Shown here: piece after piece, positions 1-8,679 of the stretch
How positions within the stretch are numbered: position 1 is the first letter of the stretch
Layout of the letters: every line of letters starts with the position of its first letter
DNA from: Desulfobacteraceae bacterium
Lineage (GTDB): Bacteria; Desulfobacterota; Desulfobacteria; Desulfobacterales; JACKCP01
DNA: 64,000 nucleotides
Direction: 5' to 3'
Assembly (NCBI GenBank): GCA_020633955.1
Contig: JACKCP010000010.1
Coordinates: 59,002-123,001 of the forward strand
Program-made: the position numbers and the translations under genes
The notes under the pieces: generated by a model
Seen by the model: the letters and a program-made list of their open reading frames with translations, nothing else
Database searches by the model: none
What the model was told of the DNA's origin: nothing

Positions 1-1728
1 TACGATATTCAGGATGCAGTAGATGACGGTGCAACTGTTCCAATATATTATGAAGCCCGGCTTGCAAAGCTTGATATAAACAGGGATGAAATAGACGAGC
101 TTAATGATGAGGTTGATGAAGTTATTGAAGATGAAGAAGATATTTCAGTCAGGGAAAGTACAAAAAGCAGATGGGCTGCACTTGAAAAGCTTGTAGGTTC
201 AAAACCAAGAGTTAAACAGGTGGCAAAGGATCTTGTAAGTCATTTTACCTCAAGAACTGAAATCTTTCCCGGAAAAGGGATGATTGTCTGCATGAGCAGG
301 GAAATCTGCGTTGAAGTTTTTAATTCCATAATAGAACTTAAGCCTGAATGGGCAGGAACACTTAATAAAAATTCCAGTGATCATTTAGGATATTATGATC
401 CAAAAGATGGAGCTGTAAGAATTGTCATGACAGGAAGTGCCTCTGATAAGGCTGAACTTCAGAAGCATTTATATAGTAAACAGGACAAAAAGCAGCTTGA
501 AAAAAGATTTAAGGATAATGAAGACGAGTTAAAGCTTGTTATTGTCCGTGATATGTGGCTCACAGGTTTTGATGCTCCCGGATGCCATACAATGTATATT
601 GATAAACCCATGAAGGGTCATAATCTCATGCAGGCAATTGCAAGGGTAAACCGGGTATTTAAAGATAAGCCGGGCGGTCTTGTTGTAGACTATATAGGAA
701 TTGCAAATGAGCTTAAAAAGGCTTTAAAAACATATACAGATGCAAACGGACGAGGCGAACCTGCCATTGATACTGAGCAGGCCTATGCAATTCTTCTGGA
801 AAAACTTGATGTAATCAGGGGGATGTTTCACGGATTTGATTATAGTGATTATGAGACAAAGGCACTTCAGCTCCTTCCACTCGCAATGAACCATATTCTG
901 GGACTTCATGAGGGGAAAAAACGTTTTTCCGATGCAATTGCAGCAATCACAAAGGCCTATACCCTTTGCGTTGCTCTTGATAAAACAGAATCTCTTAAAA
1001 AAGAGATTGCATTTTTTTCTGCTGTAAAGGCTGCAATAAGCAAATATACAAGTGTTGATAAAAAGCAGAGTGAAGCAGAAAAAAATTCTGCATTAAAACA
1101 GATAATAGATAATGCCGTAATTGCAGACGGAGTTGCAGATGTATTTACTCTTGCAGGACTTGAAAAGCCGGATATCAGCCTTCTTTCAGATGAATTTCTT
1201 GAAGATGTAAGAAAGATGCCCCAAAAAAATCTTGCCATAGCACTTCTTGAACGTCTTTTAAAAGACCATGTCAAATCAAGAATGAAAAATGATGTTATTC
1301 TTGAGAAAAAATATTCTGAAAGAATTCTGGAAACTTTAAGAAAGTACAATAACCGGACAATAGAAACGGCTCAGGTAATTGAAGAACTTATCCAGATGGC
1401 AAAGGATATGGAAAAAGATGAAGAGCTTGCAGAAAAATCGGGGCTTAACCCGGATGAAATAGCCTTTTACCGGGCTCTTATTCAAAATGAAAGTGCTGTA
1501 AGAGAATTGGGGGATATAAAACTTCGTGAACTTGCAAAATTTATAACAGAGAAACTTAAAAACAGCACCACTGTAGACTGGCAGGTAAGGGAGAGTGTAA
1601 GGGCAAAGCTGAGACTTCTTGTGAAACGAGCTCTAAAAAAATGGAAGTATCCTCCGGATAAGTCTGAAGAGGCTTTAAATCTTGTCATTCAGCAGGCTGA
1701 GGTTTTGTCTGAACACTGGACTTGTTGA
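1..1728 (+). CDS. hsdR: Type I restriction enzyme, R subunit (C-terminal part, gene starts before the window)
   Basis: The reading frame is open from base 1 and ends at a TGA at 1726-1728, so only the C-terminal ~575 residues are present. HsdR is the ATP-dependent DNA translocase and nuclease subunit of a type I restriction-modification complex. The second helicase domain is visible. A segment reading LTGFDAPG lies near nt 559-582 and a motif VI segment QAIARVNRVF near nt 631-660, followed by GLVVDYIGIA, which is typical of HsdR. The long helical C-terminus that follows matches the HsdR C-terminal (DUF3387-like) region that contacts the methylase core. The N-terminal nuclease domain and Walker A motif are outside the window, as are any hsdM/hsdS genes. 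The frame is intact, so the subunit may be functional. The next two genes point towards it on the other strand and look like a separate defence module. Confidence 0.93.
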   Translation, partial: YDIQDAVDDGATVPIYYEARLAKLDINRDEIDELNDEVDEVIEDEEDISVRESTKSRWAALEKLVGSKPRVKQVAKDLVSHFTSRTEIFPGKGMIVCMSREICVEVFNSIIELKPEWAGTLNKNSSDHLGYYDPKDGAVRIVMTGSASDKAELQKHLYSKQDKKQLEKRFKDNEDELKLVIVRDMWLTGFDAPGCHTMYIDKPMKGHNLMQAIARVNRVFKDKPGGLVVDYIGIANELKKALKTYTDANGRGEPAIDTEQAYAILLEKLDVIRGMFHGFDYSDYETKALQLLPLAMNHILGLHEGKKRFSDAIAAITKAYTLCVALDKTESLKKEIAFFSAVKAAISKYTSVDKKQSEAEKNSALKQIIDNAVIADGVADVFTLAGLEKPDISLLSDEFLEDVRKMPQKNLAIALLERLLKDHVKSRMKNDVILEKKYSERILETLRKYNNRTIETAQVIEELIQMAKDMEKDEELAEKSGLNPDEIAFYRALIQNESAVRELGDIKLRELAKFITEKLKNSTTVDWQVRESVRAKLRLLVKRALKKWKYPPDKSEEALNLVIQQAEVLSEHWTC

Positions 1729-1748
1729 ATACCCCATGTTTAAGAAAA

Positions 1749-2402
1749 TCAAAGGGCTTTTTTCAGTGTATTTCTGAAGTAGGAAAAACTTGGCGATTTG
1801 TTATTATCTATGTCCATATTTGGGGATATTTTTTTAGCCCAGTTGTTTTTAGCTTCTCCAACAGCCTGCCATCCTTTATTTTTTAGTGCTTTATGTCCTC
1901 CTGGATAGATTGCGTCTGCAAGAGTTTCCCAGGTTCCGCAAATGGAGTCATTGATGTAATTATTCAAAATCAAATCTTTTGCTTTTGGATAAGCAGTTTT
2001 TATAGCTGTAATGTCACCAAGAATCCAGGCCTCTCCTTCTTCTATGGCAAAACAAAAGTGGGTCGCAGGTTTTTGATCGCAATATTTAAGAATTTCAAAC
2101 AATTGGTTCTTAAATTTTTCTAATGGCCTGTCATCCAGGTCTGTTACAATAATTAAAACTGCTTTGTAAGTTTTTGGATAAGCGGAAAAAGTTTTACCGT
2201 ATCCTTTTAGTAATCTTGGAAGCTGGTCTAAGAGAATTCTTTTTTGAGCCTCTGATTTTGATTTTAAATTTTTAGGAATATGCCCAATTCCTTTGTACGA
2301 TTTGATTTTAAAAGTATCTTCTTTGATGTCAATAATCTTTGGCACAATTATTTCGAGCATTGTTTTGCCAGATTGATCTTCAATAAGAATTTCAAAATGC
2401 AT
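1749..2402 (-). CDS. TOPRIM-type nuclease partner (DUF4276/AbiLii-like)
   Basis: This 217-residue protein has the layout of the TOPRIM-fold DUF4276 family. There is an early acidic Glu in an IEDQSG segment (E8), then a hydrophobic strand ending in T-D-L-D-D (D88-D91), then an acidic patch in AIEEGEAW (E121, E122, E124). These residues would bind a metal. In this family the TOPRIM protein is usually the toxic nuclease effector of a two-gene abortive-infection system, controlled by an ATPase sensor. Its start codon lies two bases after the stop of the upstream ATPase gene, so the two are almost certainly co-translated. The exact substrate (tRNA, DNA or something else) cannot be told from sequence. 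Family placement is from motif reading, not a search. Confidence 0.72.
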   Translation of the reverse strand: MHFEILIEDQSGKTMLEIIVPKIIDIKEDTFKIKSYKGIGHIPKNLKSKSEAQKRILLDQLPRLLKGYGKTFSAYPKTYKAVLIIVTDLDDRPLEKFKNQLFEILKYCDQKPATHFCFAIEEGEAWILGDITAIKTAYPKAKDLILNNYINDSICGTWETLADAIYPGGHKALKNKGWQAVGEAKNNWAKKISPNMDIDNNKSPSFSYFRNTLKKAL

Positions 2403-2404
2403 TT

Positions 2405-3694
2405 TTATTCCTCATCAAGGTAGTCACTGTACCAAAGACTTCCCAGGGGCAAGCCTTCAGATACCATATTTTTTACAAGTTCATAGTCGCTGGCACGTTT
2501 AATTTCAGAAAAACCGTCATTGCATTTTTTTAAAATCCAGACTTCTTCAGAGTTCAGTGCATTCACAAGGTATGGCTGGTGGGTTGTAATAAAAACCTGA
2601 GACCTTGCTTTTTTTGCAGTGGCATGGCGTCTGAATTCTGATGCAAGTGTTTCAAGCAGTTTATGATAAAGCCCATTTTCAGGCTCTTCTACACATAGAA
2701 ATGGCGGAGGAGAGGGGTCTTCTAAAAGCAAAAGATATGCAAAAACCTTAAGGGTGCCGTCAGACATTTGCTGTGAAAAAAAAGGATCTTTAAATCCTCT
2801 GTCGTTAAAACAGAGAAGCAGTCTTCCGTCATCAGTTTTTTTTGTATGGATTTTTTGTATTCCTGGTATTTTTTCTGCAATGCTCTCTAATATTTTTTCA
2901 AATTTCTTTGGATGTTCACGTTCCAGATACTGGACAACATTACCTAAATTGTCTCCATGAATATTGAGGTTTTTTTGTGGGCCGGCAAGAGGGAGGCTTC
3001 TTGCTGCATCAGGTGTAAAGTAGCTTAAATACCAGCCTTCAATGAATTTTCTGAAAGCAGAAATTCTTGGATGCTGTTTTAATACGCCAAGTGTTGCGAT
3101 TCCAAGACGTCTGGTGTCATCCATTTCTATTTTTTCTGTTTCATTAGACTCTTCTTTATTTTGTTTAGAGATGAGTTTCGTTAATTCATTATCATTAAGA
3201 AGTTCATTGTCTTCTTCTATTTGAAGTCCTGTTTTTTCACCCTTCCAGACAGCCCCTTTGCCGTTATTTAAAATTAAAAATGAAAAAGGCCATCCATGTG
3301 CCTGACCTTTTCTTCTTTGGCGAAGCCTTTCCTTAAGAACATACGGCCTTCCGGATTTATCAATATCAATTGATATTTCATAGGTAATTGGCCGTGCATT
3401 TCCATTTTCCTTGTAGTATATTTCAAATTCAATAGGTTCTTTTGAGCCTAAAGAACGAATTTTTTCAAATCCGCCCCTCCCATTTGCGTCACAGGCGTCT
3501 TCTACCCCAAGTCTTAAACAGTCAGACAAAAATCCGAATGCATCGAAAAGTGTGCTTTTACCAACTCCATTTTTTCCTATTACTGCGGTTAAAGGTGTGA
3601 GAGCTTCTGATTCTTTGATATTCCATAATTTTCCAAGAGTAATATTTTTTAAAACTCTGAAATTTTTTACTTTAAAACCTTCAATTCTGGCCAT
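2405..3694 (-). CDS. AAA (AAA_21/ABC-like) ATPase of a defence pair
   Basis: This 429-residue ATPase is of the SMC/ABC-like AAA_21 type. It has a Walker A GKNGVGKST near residues 40-48, a degenerate ABC signature in QMSDGTLK, a Walker B FLCVEEPENG and a switch His in FITTHQPYLV. The start ATG at 3692-3694 begins MARIEGFKVKNFR, the usual N-terminus of this family. It is the first gene of a two-gene unit with the TOPRIM protein 2 bases downstream. Such ATPase/TOPRIM pairs (AbiL, OLD-like, PARIS-like) act as phage sensors that release or activate a nuclease. It sits beside a type I restriction gene, as many such modules do. It differs from canonical PARIS because the partner looks like DUF4276 rather than DUF4435. 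Confidence 0.82.
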   Translation of the reverse strand: MARIEGFKVKNFRVLKNITLGKLWNIKESEALTPLTAVIGKNGVGKSTLFDAFGFLSDCLRLGVEDACDANGRGGFEKIRSLGSKEPIEFEIYYKENGNARPITYEISIDIDKSGRPYVLKERLRQRRKGQAHGWPFSFLILNNGKGAVWKGEKTGLQIEEDNELLNDNELTKLISKQNKEESNETEKIEMDDTRRLGIATLGVLKQHPRISAFRKFIEGWYLSYFTPDAARSLPLAGPQKNLNIHGDNLGNVVQYLEREHPKKFEKILESIAEKIPGIQKIHTKKTDDGRLLLCFNDRGFKDPFFSQQMSDGTLKVFAYLLLLEDPSPPPFLCVEEPENGLYHKLLETLASEFRRHATAKKARSQVFITTHQPYLVNALNSEEVWILKKCNDGFSEIKRASDYELVKNMVSEGLPLGSLWYSDYLDEE

Positions 3695-3856
3695 GAGAAA
3701 AACTCCTGACGTTATTTTAAAAGAAAAACAATAATATAAAAGAATGATTAACCCGAATGAGCATAAATTTCAAAAAATATATGTTTAATTTTAATTTAGC
3801 GTTTTTCGATAGAGTATTATTAAACTTTTTATCTTCCTTTAATGAAACAAAATTTT

Positions 3857-3881
3857 TGTTTTCGACCAATCACTATTTATG
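3857..3881. repeat. Family A intergenic repeat, half copy
   Basis: The sequence TTTTCGACCAATCACTATTTA matches in part the inner arm of the complete element at 40523-40710 (TTTTCGGCCAATCACTA on its minus strand). It lies in the 214-base non-coding gap between the ATPase start and the regulator stop. No gene is seen in this gap. Confidence 0.5.
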
Positions 3882-3908
3882 TATTTAATTGTTGTTGATA
3901 TTATCTGG

Positions 3909-5240
3909 CTAATCCTTTGAAATAGAATAACCCTGCATTTTATAACGCAAAACCCTTTCACTTATTCCAAGGCTTTTTGCAGCCTTTGTCTGGTTCCAGC
4001 CGTTTTTTTCAAGGGCTGTTATTATCATTTCCTTTTCAAGTACAGACACCTTTTCCTTGAGTATTGAAGAATCATCTTCCCTAAAAAATCTTACTTCAGG
4101 AGGAAGGTCCTGTTTTGAAATTATGTTTGTTCTTGAAAATGCTATTGCTTTTTGAACAATATGCTCAAGTTCTCTTACATTGCCTTTGAAATTGTATTTT
4201 ATAAGAGAGTTGAGTGCTTCATCGTCAAAGGAAAAATTGCTCTGTCCGTATTTTTTAAGGAAAAAATCAGTAAGAAGATGAATATCTTCCTTTCTTTGTC
4301 TTAAAGGAGGAATTTCAATGTCAAGTACGCTAAGCCTGTAAAAAAGGTCTTCCCTGAAAAGGTTTTCCTTTATCATGGCGGTTAAATCCCTGTTTGTGGC
4401 TGCAATAATTCTTACATCACTGTATCTGGTTTCTGTATCACCGACTTTCTGGAATTTTCCTTCCTGGAGAAATCTTAAAAGTTTTGCCTGCATTAAAAGG
4501 GGCATTTCTCCAATTTCATCAAGAAATAAAGTCCCTTTATCAGCAATTTCAACCAGGCCTTTCTTGTCTTTGTCAGCACCTGTAAAAGCTCCTTTTGCAT
4601 GGCCGAAAAGCTCTGATTCAAAAAGATTTTCAGGAATTGCACCACAGTTTATTTCAACAAAGGAAAAATCCTTTCTGTCGCTTAAAAGATGAATAAGCTT
4701 TGCAAAAAGCTCCTTTCCTGTTCCGGTTTCTCCCTTTAAAAGAACTGTCCAGTTTTTTGAAGCAACCCTTCCGGCCCTAAGTATTGCTTCCTTTATTTCA
4801 GTGCTTTTTCCAATTATTTTTACAGGAAGGTTTTGTATTTCAATTTCAGACATTATTGCTTCAGATTCTTCGTCCATAAAATATTCAGATTCAAGCTTTT
4901 TTAGTTTTTCCAGAAGTTTTTCAAGATTTACAGGTTTTTCAATCAGATCATCAGCACCTGCCTTCATGACATTTACTGTTGTTTCAACATCTGCATAGGC
5001 TGTTATCATTATTTTTTTTACAATGGGATTTATACGGTTTATTTCAGAGATAAGTTTCTCGCCGTCCATTTCAGGCATTTTAAGGTCTGTCAAAAGAATT
5101 GAAAAACTGTTCTTTTTAAATTCTTCAAGGGCTTTTACCCCGTTTTGTGCAGTAACAGGGTCAAAGCCCTTTTTTTTAAGGAATCCGGACAATATTTTAA
5201 GCTGGTCTTTATCATCATCAACAACAAGAATTTTTGTCAT
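3909..5240 (-). CDS. NtrC-family sigma-54-dependent response regulator
   Basis: The protein has three parts. A receiver domain has acidic pocket VDDD at residues 7-10, phosphoacceptor D52 in LLTDLKMP, T80 and K102 in EKP. A central AAA+ sigma-54 activation domain has Walker A GETGTGKE and the sigma-54 contact loop GAFTGA. A C-terminal Fis-type HTH ends in NQTKAAKSLGISERVLRYKM. The start chosen is the ATG at 5238-5240 (MTKILVVDDD), preceded by AGGA. A longer in-frame start at 5318 would add 26 non-homologous residues read through a repeat. It is the last gene of the minus-strand operon and is paired with the kinase just upstream. Phosphorylated regulator would activate sigma-54 promoters; the best local candidate is the one at 8627-8641, driving its own operon. 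Confidence 0.93.
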   Translation of the reverse strand: MTKILVVDDDKDQLKILSGFLKKKGFDPVTAQNGVKALEEFKKNSFSILLTDLKMPEMDGEKLISEINRINPIVKKIMITAYADVETTVNVMKAGADDLIEKPVNLEKLLEKLKKLESEYFMDEESEAIMSEIEIQNLPVKIIGKSTEIKEAILRAGRVASKNWTVLLKGETGTGKELFAKLIHLLSDRKDFSFVEINCGAIPENLFESELFGHAKGAFTGADKDKKGLVEIADKGTLFLDEIGEMPLLMQAKLLRFLQEGKFQKVGDTETRYSDVRIIAATNRDLTAMIKENLFREDLFYRLSVLDIEIPPLRQRKEDIHLLTDFFLKKYGQSNFSFDDEALNSLIKYNFKGNVRELEHIVQKAIAFSRTNIISKQDLPPEVRFFREDDSSILKEKVSVLEKEMIITALEKNGWNQTKAAKSLGISERVLRYKMQGYSISKD

Positions 5241-5260
5241 GAATAGTTCCTTTTCTATTT

Positions 5261-5320
5261 TAACACGAACGGCTGCTGCATTATTTCTGAACCTCATTCT
5301 CGCTACGCTCCGAGGCAAGC
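5261..5320 (-). repeat. Family C repeat (about 60 bp)
   Basis: Read on the minus strand, this stretch aligns with 44412-44471 on the plus strand over about 60 bases, with roughly four bases in five identical. The shared cores are AGCGAGAATGAGG and ATGCAGCAGC. It lies between the kinase stop and the regulator start, so it is part of the transcribed operon leader of the regulator gene. No protein is encoded. Confidence 0.6.
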
Positions 5321-5386
5321 GATAAAACCTTATCTCTTAAATCCGGCTCACAAAAAATACAGCATCCGTTCTTAAAGGCAATCCTG

Positions 5387-6907
5387 TTAATTTTCAAGTT
5401 CCACAAAAACTTCAACCGTATTTTCAAAAATTTTAATGTCAAGGCTGCCTTTATGTGCCGCAGCTATTTTCTGGCAGATAGGAAGGCCAAGACCGGTTCC
5501 TATTGTTTTTGAAGTGTAATATGGCTCCATAAATTTTTCTGCCTCATTTTCAGATATTTGGGAAACTGCGTTGTTTTTGATTTTAAGGATTGTCTTTTTG
5601 TGTGATTTTTCAAGGCTTATTTGAATATACCCTTTTACAGGACATGCTTCTATGCTGTTTTTTATAAGATTGTCACAAAGTGTGAAAAAAAGATTTTTGT
5701 CTGCATTTATACAAATTTCAGAACAATTTAAACTTACTTCAATCTCTTTTTTTCTTATTTCCATGTCATAGCTTTTTAAGATTTCATTTATTGAATTTAT
5801 GGGATTGAACTCAGATTTTTTTGGAGAAAAAGGCCTGGTGTAGTTTTTAAGATTGTCGGTGATAAGAGAAATTCGTGATGCAGATTTTAAAAGAATGGAT
5901 AAAAGTTCTTTTTGTTCACTGTCTAAATTTTCAGATTCGCAGGAAATTCTTTGAAGTCCCATATAAATTGTATTTACAGGATTTTTTATTTCATGGGCAA
6001 TTGTTCCTGCCGCACGGCCCATGAGTGCATCTTCTTTTTCCTTTGCAAGGTTTCTTTCAAATTCAGTTATTTTTTGTATATGAAAGTTCTGGATTCTTAT
6101 TAAAAGCCATGAAAAAAAAGCTCCCGAAAAAAGAATTGTAAGAATAAATATTAAAAATTCCCTCTGGATTGCGGTTTTTCGCTGAAAATATGCACTTGAA
6201 TCAAAATCAATTTCAAGAAGTGATGATTCAACTGCAATCCTTGCTTTTGCGGTTTTTTCATTTTTGCTGATATTTACTTTTATTCCGGAATTTTCTTTAA
6301 TGCTTTGATTATTTTGAATAACAACATTTTTTATTCCAGGCAGATTTTTTATTTTTTCTATTAAGTATTCAATGCTTACACGCTGTTTTACCTGCTTGAT
6401 TTTTTCAGATTTAAGGCCTATTGCAACAAAAGAGTTTGGAGTATTCAAAGAAAAAATATATAGATTGAGCTCCGGGATATAAGTAAAATTTTCTTTTTTG
6501 CTTAAAAGAAAATCCATATCTGTATTTTCGTTCCAGTTATCAGGGCCTTTTGAATAAGAATCACCTCTTTTAATATAAATTCCTTCAAGGCCTGCACGCT
6601 TTGAATATGAAGCAAGTTCTTCATTTGTAAAAGGTGCTATTTCATCAAGGTATGAAGTAAACTGTGCAGAATTTTCAAGCATGGCTTTAATTGTTTCTTC
6701 AATTGCAGATTCGGAAAGAATTGCTGTGCTTATGTTTTCTTCAACAAGCCTTCCCATTATTTCTGCATCTTTTAAAACATGGTCAAGAAATGTTTTTTGT
6801 GCATTTTTTATCTGCCACAGAAAAAAGACAGAAAAAATGACAATTATAATAGAGATTACAAAAATATTAATTTTCCAGATTCCTGAAAATGTTTTTTTAT
6901 CAGTCAT
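5387..6907 (-). CDS. Membrane sensor histidine kinase
   Basis: This 506-residue kinase has an N-terminal membrane helix at about residues 11-31 and a periplasmic sensor of about 210 residues that I cannot assign. A second helix follows at about 250-270, then a HisKA domain with H305 in IAHEIKNPVNT. The HATPase domain has the N box NLIKNSIEAC and a G box TIGTGLGLPICQ. No HAMP or PAS domain is obvious. It should autophosphorylate H305 and pass phosphate to D52 of the NtrC-type regulator encoded next. Its ATG at 6905-6907 overlaps the stop of the upstream small gene by 8 bases, which supports translational coupling. The signal is not known; the three exported proteins encoded upstream in the operon suggest it lies in the envelope. 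Confidence 0.92.
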   Translation of the reverse strand: MTDKKTFSGIWKINIFVISIIIVIFSVFFLWQIKNAQKTFLDHVLKDAEIMGRLVEENISTAILSESAIEETIKAMLENSAQFTSYLDEIAPFTNEELASYSKRAGLEGIYIKRGDSYSKGPDNWNENTDMDFLLSKKENFTYIPELNLYIFSLNTPNSFVAIGLKSEKIKQVKQRVSIEYLIEKIKNLPGIKNVVIQNNQSIKENSGIKVNISKNEKTAKARIAVESSLLEIDFDSSAYFQRKTAIQREFLIFILTILFSGAFFSWLLIRIQNFHIQKITEFERNLAKEKEDALMGRAAGTIAHEIKNPVNTIYMGLQRISCESENLDSEQKELLSILLKSASRISLITDNLKNYTRPFSPKKSEFNPINSINEILKSYDMEIRKKEIEVSLNCSEICINADKNLFFTLCDNLIKNSIEACPVKGYIQISLEKSHKKTILKIKNNAVSQISENEAEKFMEPYYTSKTIGTGLGLPICQKIAAAHKGSLDIKIFENTVEVFVELEN

Positions 6908-7250
6908 GGTTCATTCTGTGATTATGGTGTCTGCCGCCTCTGTGCATTTTAAGTCTTGATCTTACTCCGGTTGGATCACTGGAATTGTATTCTATTATAG
7001 AATCTGCATCAAAAATGTCTTTTCCAGAATAGGCTCCTGAAATTCTTACGGTCTGATCTTTTAAAAAACCCTTTTCCCTTGTTTTTACAATAATTACTTC
7101 CATGCAGTTTTTGCGGCAGTTATAGGGTTCAAGATAAATAAGATTTTCATTGTCATCAAATTTTATTATCCTGCCTGTTATTACTTCCTGTGAAATTGCA
7201 TGAACAGGAAGTAAAAGAATAAATATTAAATAAAAAATGAAATTCCGCAT
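6900..7250 (-). CDS. Small exported protein with His-rich tail
   Basis: This 116-residue protein starts with a clear signal peptide (MRNFIFYLIFILLLPVHAIS). A short OB-like or SH3-like stretch follows, containing two cysteines in CRKNCMEV. The C-terminus reads RGGRHHNHRMNHD, a likely metal-binding tail. I do not recognise a named family. The gene overlaps the end of the upstream barrel gene by 25 bases and the start of the kinase gene by 8 bases, so the three are tightly coupled. It may be an accessory sensor or metal-binding partner of the kinase; that is inference only. Confidence 0.75.
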   Translation of the reverse strand: MRNFIFYLIFILLLPVHAISQEVITGRIIKFDDNENLIYLEPYNCRKNCMEVIIVKTREKGFLKDQTVRISGAYSGKDIFDADSIIEYNSSDPTGVRSRLKMHRGGRHHNHRMNHD

Positions 7251-8200
7251 TTTATTTCCATTGACTCATAATTATTGTAATCATTTTCAGACTTAAGTTT
7301 ATCATACAGCAAATTTATATATACAATAGTATTGTTTGTTAAAAAAAATCCTGTCTTAAGTCCTGATGAAAAAAGCTTTTCCAGAAGTGTTGAATTTTTG
7401 TAATCATAAAATGAAAAAGAAGTTTCCGGAGTAATAAAAAAAGAATTATTTATAGATAAATCAATGTAAAAGCCTGCTTTAAAGCCTGAATATGAATTTA
7501 TGGAAAAATTTGAATGATTTTCAAAATATCCCAGATTCTCTCCAATGGTGAGATTTTTGTTTATGTAATGGTCGGAATATAAATATATATTGAAAAAATC
7601 GGCGTTTTCTTTTCCATTATCACTGATAATTTCAGGAAAATCTGTGTCATTTTCCTGAGTTCCCCCGTGATATTGGGCCGCAATTGTTCTTCCTCCATGA
7701 TAGCCGTAAGAGGTATTATAGTCTGCTGTTCCCTGGTACTGGGAATAAAAATATTTTGAATATAAAAATCCAAGTCCAATGTCGGTTTGCTCTGATTTTA
7801 TTTTTGTGAAAAAAAGATTGGCTGAAAATGAATCAAATTCATTGGACTTGTCATTATTGTCTCTTGCAAACCCGGAATAGAGCTTCAGTCCTGAACTTAT
7901 ATCACTAAAATTTTTTTTGAACTCAAGTCCGGGTGAAATAAATAATTTGTTATTGTAGTTTTTATAGTCTGTAAATTCTGAAAATAAAAAGCCTGAAGTA
8001 ATAATATGGTTTTTTGTTTCATTAAGGAAAAGTGAACCCTCTATTTTAGCTTCATAAAATAATGATCCGCTTTTATTGTCTTCATTGTTGTAGTTTGTGT
8101 CATATCCCGATGCTATACCAAAAATAAGTGTATTTTCAGCATAGGCCAAAAAAGGTATGATAAATAAAAATGCTGCACTTAAACATAAAATTTTTTTCAA
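7226..8200 (-). CDS. Outer-membrane beta-barrel-like protein of unknown function
   Basis: This 324-residue protein has a signal peptide ending in AYA. The rest is rich in alternating aromatic and polar residues (many Tyr, Phe, Asn, Ser), and it ends in a C-terminal Phe-containing strand (CGISFFI), the usual outer-membrane insertion signal. The start is a TTG at 8198-8200, with GGGA about 8 bases upstream; no better in-frame ATG gives a signal peptide. Length and strand pattern suggest about 14 beta strands. It is the second gene of the sigma-54 operon. No named family was recognised, and substrate or pore function cannot be assigned. Confidence 0.7.
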   Translation of the reverse strand: MKKILCLSAAFLFIIPFLAYAENTLIFGIASGYDTNYNNEDNKSGSLFYEAKIEGSLFLNETKNHIITSGFLFSEFTDYKNYNNKLFISPGLEFKKNFSDISSGLKLYSGFARDNNDKSNEFDSFSANLFFTKIKSEQTDIGLGFLYSKYFYSQYQGTADYNTSYGYHGGRTIAAQYHGGTQENDTDFPEIISDNGKENADFFNIYLYSDHYINKNLTIGENLGYFENHSNFSINSYSGFKAGFYIDLSINNSFFITPETSFSFYDYKNSTLLEKLFSSGLKTGFFLTNNTIVYINLLYDKLKSENDYNNYESMEIKCGISFFI

Positions 8201-8218
8201 GATTATTTATCCCTTTTC

Positions 8219-8242
8219 AAGCCGGATCAAAAGACCCGGCTT
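8219..8242 (-). promoter_or_regulatory. Intercistronic hairpin
   Basis: AAGCCGG and CCGGCTT form a 7-bp stem around a 10-base loop, between the small secreted gene and the barrel gene. On the minus (transcribed) strand no T-run follows the stem. It is therefore better read as an mRNA-stabilising or partially terminating hairpin that could leave more transcript of the first gene. Confidence 0.5.
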
Positions 8243-8247
8243 ATTTT

Positions 8248-8577
8248 TTACTTCTGATTGATTTTCTGGCCGTATCCTGAGCCGTCAAGAGGTCTTTGTC
8301 CCTGATTGCCTGTTCCGTCTTTAGGGCCAAAGCCTTTTCCTTTATTACCCTGAATTTGTGAACCATTTGGACAATTCATATAATTATTTTTAAATCTCTG
8401 CTGATTCATGTTGTTATTCATTGCCTGGCTTCCCTGGCCCTGAGAAGCATATGGGCAGTTGTTTTTTGCAAACATCATTGAATCTGATCCTCTTGAATTG
8501 TCAAAGGCATATGCTGTTGTAAGAACAAGACCTGAAATTGCAGCCGCTGCTATTGATGTAATTATGAACTTTTTCAT
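8248..8577 (-). CDS. Small secreted Asn/Gln/Gly-rich protein
   Basis: The product has 109 residues and an N-terminal signal peptide (MKKFIITSIAAAAISGL, cut after AYA). The low-complexity mature part is rich in Asn, Gln, Gly and Met. It has two N-C-P motifs (NCPYASQ and NCPNGSQ) and the repeat-like pair GPKDGTGNQG and RPLDGSGYG. The ATG at 8575-8577 was chosen because AAGGAG sits just upstream and the signal peptide starts there. It is the first and so probably most expressed gene of the operon. By position it recalls ZraP or CpxP, small periplasmic proteins that feed back on a kinase, but it shows no sequence similarity to them that I can see. The cysteines could bind metal or form disulfides. 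Confidence 0.8.
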   Translation of the reverse strand: MKKFIITSIAAAAISGLVLTTAYAFDNSRGSDSMMFAKNNCPYASQGQGSQAMNNNMNQQRFKNNYMNCPNGSQIQGNKGKGFGPKDGTGNQGQRPLDGSGYGQKINQK

Positions 8578-8626
8578 TTTAACACTCCTTTTTAATGAAT
8601 TAAAAATCAAATTTGAAATATATAAT

Positions 8627-8641
8627 TCAAAAGGCGTGCCA
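8627..8641 (-). promoter_or_regulatory. Sigma-54 promoter of the sensor/regulator operon
   Basis: On the minus strand this reads TGGCACGCCTTTTGA. Fourteen of 15 positions agree with the sigma-54 consensus TGGCACG-N4-TTGC; only the last C of the -12 element is A. The -24 GG and the spacing are correct. It lies about 50 bases upstream of the first start codon of an operon that encodes an NtrC-type activator. Confidence 0.8.
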
Positions 8642-8679
8642 TGTTTTTATCCAGTAATTACGAGGTGTTTGAGAGGTTG

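Noticed and set aside
1749..3694. Calling the ATPase/TOPRIM pair a canonical PARIS system.
   Set aside because: The small protein looks like DUF4276, whereas the PARIS effector is of the DUF4435 type; only a general ATPase/TOPRIM label is supported.
4375..5325. Plus-strand frames of 65-105 codons opposite the response regulator.
   Set aside because: No start signals or family resemblance; explained by codon bias of the gene on the other strand.
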